Assembly: GCA_036346225.1 (NCBI GenBank)
Contig: JARFIW010001667.1
Coordinates: forward strand, 1-64,000
Source: Platerodrilus igneus
Lineage: Eukaryota > Arthropoda > Insecta > Coleoptera > Lycidae
Reading direction: 5' to 3'
DNA length: 64,000 bases
A program made the translations under genes and the position numbers. Below, in pieces: positions 56,024 through 64,000 of this stretch. Numbering within the stretch: position 1 is the first letter of the stretch; the number at the start of each line of letters is the position of its first letter. The notes beneath the pieces are model-generated. The model was not told where the DNA came from and did no database searches. It worked only from the letters and a program-made list of their open reading frames with translations.

Positions 56024-57718
56024 GTGATAGAACCAGTAGTTCAAGGTGAACAGAGTGAAAGAGAGATCAATATAGAAGTTCTAAGTGAACCGGAAATTGA
56101 CACCGAACCACAGGTAATTATTATGGAACGAAGGAGAATTCCGGAATACAAGAAAAATACGGGTACCGGTGAAAATCCTGACATGCACATGATTTTGAGT
56201 TTTCTAAAAGGAATGAGTACAAAACTCGAAGGTATGGATATAAAGCTTGAGGGGAAGTTTATTGAAGTGAAGGAAAGCCAACGAGAGTTAGCTGTCAAAT
56301 TAGAAGATAATCAAAGAAAATTAACCCAACAATTAGGAGAACACATGGAAAATTTCAAATTAGAGATTCGACAACAAGTGCAAAACTTTAGAACTTCGTT
56401 AAGAGCAGATTTCCAAGAAGATGTGATAAAAGTTAGACAGGAATTTCGAGATAAAATTATAGCCAACAATGAGATTATCAATTTAGAAGTAGAAGGTATG
56501 AGAAAGGAGGTCCAGACCATTGAGACTCGAAATGAAGAGAGGTATGCACAAGCGTTAACCATTTTAAATCAAAATAAGGAAGAAGAGGTAAAATTTAGGC
56601 AAGATTTGGTACAACACTTGGAAACAAACAGAAGTGAAGTAAATGTCAATTTAGAAACGTTTGAAAGAACTGTCACCGAATTACAAAACAAGGTTAGGAA
56701 TTCTGAACATGGTCAATTGACAGGGTGCAGTCATGTCAACGATTATAAACTTACGCGAGAAATATTGCCAAAATTTGAAGGATGAAAATGGGAACAGCCG
56801 ATGTCTTTTCTGGAGAAGTTAGATGTGCTAGTCAAACATGAAAAGGAGGCGGTAAAGTTTCAAATAATTAATTCAACACTGATTGGAAATGCTGAAAAAT
56901 GGCATGGGATTGTTAAAGGTACGTATGGTAATTATGAAGAATTTAGACAATTATTTATGGAGCAGTACTGGAGTAATTCGCAACAAAGGGTATACGTATC
57001 AATCTCATTTCAGTAACGTATGGAAAATATGGTGGTACAAGAGAAGAATACGTGATTGAAAACTACAGTCAAGCAAGACATTTAATACCAAAGATGTTGG
57101 AGCAAGACATCATACAATTGTTGGGACGACATTTGGATAATGAGATAAACAAGGCAATTGCGATTCAAAATGTTAAAGACCTTAAGGAATTTTTAGAAAT
57201 CATTCGAAATTATGACATGGCTAGGTCAATAGAAGAAGAAAAATGCTCAAAACAGACAGTCTAATGAAAACAGGGATAGACTAAATTTTAAAATTAAATA
57301 TATGGACCGACAGAGGGCATTAAATGGAAGGAATTTCCAGGAAAATACGGGAAGATTCCACAGAAATAATTTTCGACCGCCGTTATACAACAACAGGTAC
57401 ACGGACCGATTCTACCAACAACAACCGCAAGGACAAAGATATGAATTCTGGATTATGAATGATCAAAGGGGAGACCATGGATATGCTCCACAGCAAGTGA
57501 GAAGTCAGGATCGATATAATAGCAACGTGCAGCCTAGAAATAATGATAATTTGCAAAACAATGTTCAGAAATATCGAGGAGGACCAGGAGAAGGCAACGC
57601 ACGCATACAACAAGTGATGGTGTCAAACTCTGATGAAAGAAGCGACGATAAAATGAAAATAGTTCAGAAACACCCAGAGGGCCTGAATCATGGGCTAAAG
57701 AGAACTTCGATTTATTAA
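56024..57718 (+). pseudogene. Gypsy C gag, unit 2, TGA plus frameshifts
   Basis: Same domains as unit 1. The N-terminal coiled-coil frame is longer here (open from 56024) because one A differs near 56156. It ends at the same TGA (56783-56785). Two further shifts, at a G run near 56990 and an A run near 57243, break the capsid part. The R/Q-rich tail closes at 57718. Confidence 0.78.
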
Positions 57719-58345
57719 ATGGGGGAGGGTTACTTCTAAATACAATTTCGTATAATTTTAAAGATGTTTTGTTAGGACTTAGTTTTAGTAATAAAAGAAA
57801 GTTGCCATTTATTTATGTAGTTTTAGATGGGTGTAAATATTTAGCCTTGGTAGATAGTGGGTCAGAATTATCATTAATACATGCAAAGTTAGTTGCCGAA
57901 CATAAGGAGACATTAGGAAAAAGAATATATGGAATAAAGAGGATTCATCTATGGTCTGCAATGAAGGGGAAATTGTCATCGATAAATAAAATGGCTTGTG
58001 TCAAGAGTTATATGAATGAAGAGAATTTGGGAGAAGCAGAATTTTAACTGTTGAAGGTTTATGCATGGACATGATAATTGGTGTGGATATGATGGAAAGA
58101 TTTGGTATATTGATTAATAAAAAGAAAAATGGGTGGAAATACAAGGAAGAAGTGAAATAGGTGTGGATCAAGGAATGAAAGGTTGTATGGTGCCATCGAT
58201 ATTAAGGAAGTATAGACAGGAGTGGATAACTAATAAGGGTGATATGGATATGAATGAAAATATGATAGATAAAAAGTTGGACAAGAAAAGTCTGGAAGAG
58301 TTGAAACAAGAGAATGTAATAATTGTATGCAGTTTATTTTAAAGG
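57719..58345 (+). pseudogene. Gypsy C protease, unit 2
   Basis: YLALVDSGSELSLIHAKLV as in unit 1. A one-base difference near 57922 shifts the end of the first frame. No intact protease. Confidence 0.62.
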
Positions 58346-58426
58346 GTTTTTAAGGAGGAACAAATAGGGACACAAGATCAAGATATTAAAATAAGGCTGA
58401 GTTAGGTAATAGATAAACATGTTGGG

Positions 58427-59033
58427 TTGTTTAATGAAGAGATACGTTTTGCAGAGAAATATGTTCATAAATTAGAGATTATAGATGATAAAAGGGTTTT
58501 ATACAAAATATATCTGATTCCATATCAATTAAGGAGTAGGGTGAAAGAACAGATAAAGATGATGGTGCAAAATGGAATAATTGAGTCGGCGAAAGATACA
58601 TGGGACATTCGGACATGTAGGAATGAGAAAAACGATGTTGATATTTTGGGAAGTTTTTTTTTTTGAAGAATGATATTCAGATTGCAATTCATGGAATTAA
58701 ACCATGTAGACCGTGGAGAAATCAGAATGAGTTAATAGACATAACAGATTTATTTATAAAAGCAAGGGATAAAATAAATAAGAAAAGGATAAATTCTTAA
58801 TGAAGGAGAACAATAAAATAAGGAAACGGACATTGTCAAATATAGGAAATTCGGTGATATCAAACTTAGAAAAGAAAATATGCGCAAAATTGTTGTATTC
58901 ATATGCAGGTCCATTTAAAATAAACAAAATATTTGCGGATGGAAATGTTTTTGAGTTAGTAAATGAAAGTGGACAGAATATGGGTCGTTTCTATATTAAT
59001 TTGTTACATCCTGTACAAGGTATTATTATGTGA
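58427..59033 (+). pseudogene. Gypsy C pol remnant, unit 2
   Basis: HKLEIIDDKRVLYKIYLIPY leads straight into the RT start in one frame here, so this copy is slightly better preserved than unit 1. The deletion joint and the integrase C-terminus (to 59033) are the same. Confidence 0.76.
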
Positions 59034-59225
59034 ACTCAACACAGTTAGAAAAGTATGTTCTAAAAAAAAGGGGGTTCTTTTCTGGAACTTCAATACTGGT
59101 TAAAAAAATTAAACAAAATTCAAAATAAAATACAATTTTTCTAAACTATAACCTCTAAAATAGCGTATTTGTCACGGTGTAAAATTTACTTTTTTTAAAT
59201 TTTATTTAAGTTTGGTGGGGCTTTT

Positions 59226-60889
59226 TGTGGTGTATTTTTGGACTGGGGTTTTATTACGGCATAGAAAGTGGGAGGTTTTAATTTTAAAGGGGGAATTGGA
59301 GATTTCTCCGGGTTATAGGTTAAGGTAGTTTTAAGTTTGCCCAAAAGACTCGACAAGCGATCATTAGAAATATTAAGTTAGTTATAGTATGTGTAAATAA
59401 AAACAATATGCATGGCAGTATGTAGTAACAACAAAAGGTAGCATGTGCTACATCTACATATCATCAAATAAATAGGTTAGCTTAGAAAATGATTAAAAGA
59501 GATATCATAGTGGGTAAAAAGAAAATATTAGGTATAGAAGTGTGCTGTTATAGGTTACCTGGGTGATGAAAAACATAAATAAAGGGTCTTTTTACAAACA
59601 ATTCTTCAAAGTGTATAGTGATAAGAAATTGTGAAAATTTAGTGAAAATTTAATTAGTTGACGAATAATTTATGAATACAAAGACTTGTATAAAAATGAG
59701 CTTTGTGTAAATTTAGTGAAAATAAGTGATTTTATAATAGAGAGTAGAAATAAGGTATTAGACAAGATATTAGAAGAAGAGATTATTGTTGAAGAAAGAA
59801 TTTTGAGATTGATATGAAAACAGAATATTTGGACACATTGTATATAGATATTAATTAATGGAAATGTATTTAGAAGTTCTTTCAAGTTATGATTGATTGG
59901 TTGTCTTTGAAACAAAAAAATAAAAAGTCAAATTAAATTCATGTCTGTCATTTGAAGTCTAGTTAAAATTAAATCCAAGTGTAGACAAGAAGATTTCAAA
60001 CCGCTAGAAAACAAATCCGGAAACAATAGAATAATCAGCTTGTCAAGGAATAAGTGCAGTTTAAAATACAGAAAAAGTTATGAATAAACCAACCAAAAGA
60101 TGGACCTTTTTGAGGTGTATGAACCCAGGACAAAAACAACATATAAAGGAAAGTAGATTATTAATTTTAATTATATTGGTATTTTCAGGGTTACCAGACA
60201 CTAATGATACCAGTAATCATAGTATATGTATTGTTATTTAGATTAGGTCCTGGAGGAAATTCCAAGCCGATCTTTTAAAATACTCAATAAAACTTCCTAG
60301 CGATTTCGTCATTTTCAGTAAACAATATTTGTCAAAATTAGTTGACAGATGCGAGATTGAAAGGAGGTTTTATACTTATTTTGCAATTTACTAATACGTA
60401 CTGAGGTTGTAGTGAGAACCTTGCTGTGACGAGTTACCCTGAAAAGAAATTCAAAGATTGGCGCAATTGGGAATAAAAGGAGGATATAATCTCTGAAGGA
60501 AATAGCTGTTTTGAACGATAAAATAATACGCTGCTAACAGGATTCCAAACGTAAGTGTTTAAACAATTTTAATATTGTTTTGATCCTATTTTGTGACACT
60601 GTCCTAAATAAAGATAAGTCAATTAGTAAACAAATACAAAGTTACATGTGGACCTGATTCCTCCCTGAGATCGTCGAAGAGAAAATGATAAATTTAGCTA
60701 GCCGGAATCTTTATTTTTATTAAAGATTCAACCATAAAAAAACTCATTGCTCTTATTAATTATTTGATTAATAGATTTAAAATACCATACAAAATTATAA
60801 AGGGCCATTATTTTATTTGAAACAATTTAAAATTTTAATTTAAAATAAAATAGTCATAAATATTACAAACATAACGAAAGGGAAGTATT

Positions 60890-60892
<3 letters not shown>
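59226..60892 (+). repeat. Gypsy C LTR 3
   Basis: TGTGGTGTAT...GTATTACA. Has private variants in its last 500 bases (for example GGGAATAAAAGGAGG near 60468). Confidence 0.92.
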
Positions 60893-60933
<41 letters not shown>

Positions 60934-60969
60934 TATATATATGTATATATCTATATATATATATATATA
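60893..60969. repeat. (TA)n tract, right edge of Gypsy C
   Basis: Interrupted TA repeat directly before the Polinton ATPase promoter region. Confidence 0.95.
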
Positions 60970-61007
60970 ATTCCACTTTTTTACAGTCGAATTTAGTACT
61001 TGCAAAC

Positions 61008-61695
61008 ATGCGTGTTGTGAAACAACCAACATCTTTAACCATAAACAATAATGACATTGACGTGCAATCCTTAGCTAAAAAGAAAAAACATAGCGTTCTT
61101 CTGCCTTCATCTATTCGATGTCTAGTTGTTGGTCCATCAAATTGCGGTAAAACGAACGTTATGATTGGGTTGATAGAACATCCTAATGGTTTAAAGTTTG
61201 AAAACGTATATGTTTATTCTAAATCACTTTATCAACCAAATTATCAATACCTTGAAAGTCTACTGCGACCAATAAAAGGATCAAATATTATACATTTTCC
61301 AGTTCTGATAATATTATATCACCATCTGATGCTCGAAATAATTCTATATTTGTTTTTGATGTGTAGCTTGCGATAAACAAGGTATCATTAGGGAATACTT
61401 TAGTATGAAGCGTCAAAAACAAGTAGACAGTTTTTACCTTTGTCAAAGTTATACTCGTATATACCTAAGCACTTACTGCGTGATAATCTAATTTTTTAGT
61501 TTTATTTAAACAAGATGATTTAAACTTAAAACACATATATGACGATCACGTCAATACTGACATGAAGTATGATAAATTCCGTGAAATTTGTGCTGCTTGT
61601 TGGCAAGACAAATACGGTTTCTTAGTTGTAGACAAGGATGGTGATCCAGGTCGAGGAAGGTACCAAATAGGTTTTTATCACTTCATATATATTTA
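61008..61695 (+). pseudogene. ATP: Polinton FtsK/HerA-type packaging ATPase, frameshifted
   Basis: ATG 61008 starts MRVVKQPTSLTINNNDID. SIRCLVVGPSNCGKTNVMIG holds Walker A (G at 61131). The first frame ends at 61376. The continuation is in other frames: NNSIFVFD at Walker B (a three-base or larger loss removes part of the usual FDD), DKQGIIREYFSMKR, DSFYLCQSYTRI, then DKYGFLVVDKDGDP to about 61695. At least three shifts. It would pump element DNA into capsids. First gene right of the Gypsy C array. Confidence 0.82.
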
Positions 61696-61763
61696 AACCT
61701 TGAGAGACGCAAGTATCGTTATTATCCAAGAATTTTTTGTATTAACCATAAACTTTTTACGCT

Positions 61764-62801
61764 ATGAACAAGGAGGCGATAAAACTTAAAAAAAATTTAA
61801 TTAAGAAAAGAAACATTGTAAAAAACAAATTGCGCCAGATAAAAGATAGTGAAGTCGTTCAAGTGGAATCAATCTTACCCATAACATCGCGATTAGAAAC
61901 TATTGCTAATAAACTGGATGGGGAAAGTGTGGTAAAGAAAGAAAAATTTAAAGAAGAAGAAGAACTGCCTCATAGCAGTGTAAAAACGATTAAACCTAAA
62001 TTGCTAGAAAGGAACGTTGACTATATTGATTCGCCAGTTATTGCTCAGCATATACCGAATATAAAAAATGATTCCATAGATGAAGATGATGATGATGATG
62101 ATGATGTTGATAAAGAATATGAAGCAGAAGTTAATCGAAATGCTCAAGAAGCCCAGGAATATATACAAAGCTTTGCCGATTAACCTGGTATGACACATTA
62201 TCTCGAACAGCTACATCCGCTACCTCCAGAATATATTTACAATATGTTTAAGGATGTTAAGAACGAATTTGATCATAAATATGGTATTAGGTTTAACCCT
62301 GATTCAAATGGTCTTATGATAGGCAATTCGAATTTCGTGCTGGATGATGAAAATGTTCTAATAAATGATTTGAAATATAAAGGTACTCCTGGATTATACG
62401 AACTGCTGTTTGAAAAATATCCTGTCGGGTACAGACTGCAAGATCCAAAGTCATACCTTGATATTGTGAAAAGAACAAGTGCTAATAGAAGATATTATTC
62501 TGAAACAGAACAAATTCAGAATAATAATTCATATAAATACAAAAATATAATATCTACATTAAACATACTTCCCCAAACACCTCGTAGACCTAGAACATTA
62601 CCCTACAGAAAGCATCCTAGAGACGGTATGACGATGGAAGTATCAAATAACGCCATAGATTATTTATATTGGAATGATCTCAATGAACTTGTTGATAGAT
62701 TACGGCTTTTAGTTTCATCTCAGACTGCTGGACACACAGGTCACGGCAACATAATAAATCCGATTATTGAAAAATTGCGCAAGGCGAAAGTGATTAGATG
62801 A
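61764..62801 (+). pseudogene. Conserved Polinton protein with GHTGH motif, one in-frame stop
   Basis: 61764-62183 (coiled, charged; polyaspartate at about 62080-62105) and 62190-62801 are in the same frame, separated by TAA at 62181-62183. The second part has HYLEQLHPLPPEYIYNMF, YKGTPGLYELLFEKYPVGYR and YWNDLNELVDRLRLL followed by AGHTGHGN, IIEKLRKAKVI. This block recurs in arthropod Polintons next to the ATPase. The function is unknown to me. An alternative reading is two genes with a 6-bp gap, since the second has its own ATG. Confidence 0.68.
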
Positions 62802-62802
62802 T

Positions 62803-63246
62803 ATGACAATTGACAAATTTGGAAGGCACTTGAATAACCCTAAAATAGATATAAGTGAACAGGAATATGAAAACAAAAATGAAGGTTTTGAAATCTTGAT
62901 TGAGTACAAGTTACATACGTTACATTACAAAGTAGTAGCAACGCTTTATCCTAGTACATTCCTCGACAGTTGCAAGACATTCCTTATTTTCAACATTAAA
63001 CATAATTATGAATTTCCTTATGAGGAAGCAGTCATTGAGAATATTAAAGGATACCCGCAAGACATTGAAATTCTTATAAACAAAAAAAGTTATGTAATTG
63101 CACAGTTACAAGGATTTTTGCTTAAACGTATGGATGTAATCAGCTTTCGTGACAGCGGTGCTATCATAAACAATACCACAATGTTTATTGATTTTATTTT
63201 AAAAGTTCCTTTTAAAGCAAGTGGAGCCCTCGACATTCAAACATAG
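62803..63246 (+). CDS. Unrecognised Polinton ORF, 147 aa, intact
   Basis: Begins two bases after the previous stop (MTIDKFGRHLNNPKIDISEQ). Predicted as a mixed alpha/beta protein with KSYVIAQLQGFLLKRMDVISFRD near the C-terminus. No domain recognised, no transmembrane segment. It is one of the few undamaged Polinton frames. Tight spacing suggests co-expression with the upstream gene. Confidence 0.6.
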   Translation: MTIDKFGRHLNNPKIDISEQEYENKNEGFEILIEYKLHTLHYKVVATLYPSTFLDSCKTFLIFNIKHNYEFPYEEAVIENIKGYPQDIEILINKKSYVIAQLQGFLLKRMDVISFRDSGAIINNTTMFIDFILKVPFKASGALDIQT

Positions 63247-63297
63247 AAGTATTTATTAATTGTATTTAATAAATCCTGATTAGAAAAAACAAGTATT

Positions 63298-64000
63298 ATG
63301 ATAGTTGCTCAATCAAAAGTGAAAGAGGATATAGTAAATGAACTTTATAAGCCAGCAAGAATAAATTTCAAGAGACGCAAAGTGATAGTAAAAGGTTTAA
63401 ATGACCTTCTTCAGACTGATTTGATTGAAATGCTACCATATTTGCAAACAAACAAAGGATTTAAATACATTTTAGTAGATATTAATTGTTTCTCCAAATA
63501 CGTATGGGCTGTACCACTTAAAAGTAAAACGGGTATTGATGTTACTGCTGCAATGAAAACAATTTTAAATAAATTTAAAAATCCATCAGGAAATTTGCAG
63601 TCTGATTTTGGTAAAGAATATTAAAACAAACACTTTCAATCCTTAATGCAGACATATGGCATAAACCGTTATAGTGTTTTTTCTACAAAGAAAGCATGCA
63701 TTGTGGAACGTGCAATTAGAACTTTAACGGGAAAAATGTGGCGCTTGTTTAACCTGAACGGTTCTTGCAATTGGATAAAAAAATTTAAGCGATATTGGGA
63801 AACAATACAACACAGTACTATCGGCGTCAAACCTGTAAAAGTTAATAAATCAAATGAAAAAACTACTATTAAATCATCATTTACCCACATCAAACTTGCA
63901 ACCAAAATACCAAAATATTTAATTAAAGACAGTGTGAAGATTAGTAAACACAGGGAAGCATTTACGAAAGGTTACACGCCAAACTGGTCAAATAAAATTT
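63298..64000 (+). pseudogene. INT: Polinton retroviral-type integrase, in-frame stop, runs off the window
   Basis: Open from ATG 63298. LLQTDLIEMLPYLQTNKGFK and ILVDINCFSKYVWAVPLKSK give the first two core aspartates (D in LIEM context and D of VDI). LQSDFGKEY carries the next conserved D/E region and is followed by TAA (63622-63624). The frame continues HFQSLMQTYGINRYSVFSTK, CIVERAIRTLTGKMW (catalytic glutamate) and a C-terminal KYLIKDSVKISKHREAF SH3/chromo-like part to the edge. It would join the linear Polinton to host DNA. Highest similarity is expected to Polinton, not Gypsy, integrases. Confidence 0.82.

Larger units (their letters stand above)
48946..60892 (+). mobile_element. Tandem Gypsy C array: LTR-int-LTR-int-LTR, internally deleted
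   Basis: Three LTRs (48946-50541, 54051-55718, 59226-60892) alternate with two nearly identical internal regions (3509 and 3507 bp). ATAT flanks both outer ends (48942-48945 and 60893-60896) within a TA tract, so the array sits where a single insertion would. Both internal regions share the same gag stop and the same pol deletions. Differences between them are mostly one-base changes in A or G runs. Confidence 0.92.

Overview
This is a gene-poor, AT-rich eukaryotic window built almost entirely from transposable elements. The families point to an arthropod, most likely an insect: insect-type Ty3/Gypsy elements, a Penelope-like element (PLE), an L1/Tx1-like LINE, a ZMYM/TTF-type hAT remnant and a Polinton/Maverick of the arthropod type. 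I cannot name the species, and I see no intact host gene.

Layout. 1-882: broken hAT/ZMYM1-like transposase (minus). 2595-9284: structurally complete Gypsy element (minus) with two 1508-bp LTRs, an ATTG target duplication, a decayed gag, a canonical -1 slippery site and a pol that lacks integrase. 9394-11035: two decayed copies of the zinc-finger N-terminus of Polinton-type DNA polymerase B. About 11180-11970: tandem repeats. 13005-13129 and 29105-29900: two halves of one LINE reverse transcriptase, separated by a 16-kb nest (Gypsy B 13213-21356, LTR-like A1, an inverted-dimer PLE, LTR-like A2). 31468-32796: a repeat with a 510-bp unit carrying three hammerhead ribozyme motifs (retrozyme-like). 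33.4-35 kb: hairpins, a decayed small ORF and one unrecognised minus-strand ORF. 35836-40073: LTR-like copies A3 and A4 as a 4.2-kb palindrome.

40960 to the window end: a Polinton/Maverick. Its order is POLB(+), major capsid(-), penton-like minor capsid(-), adenain-like protease(-), PLA2/pX-like protein(-), packaging ATPase(+), two conserved Polinton proteins(+) and integrase(+, running to the window edge). Together these would replicate, package and integrate a virus-like element, but most genes carry frameshifts or stops. The Polinton is interrupted at 48946-60892 by a tandem LTR-int-LTR-int-LTR array of an internally deleted Gypsy element (C).

Two patterns tie the window together. (TA)n tracts sit at nearly every element junction from 13 kb onward. 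Self-cleaving ribozyme motifs occur in the 31.5-32.8 kb repeat (canonical) and, more tentatively, in the PLE.
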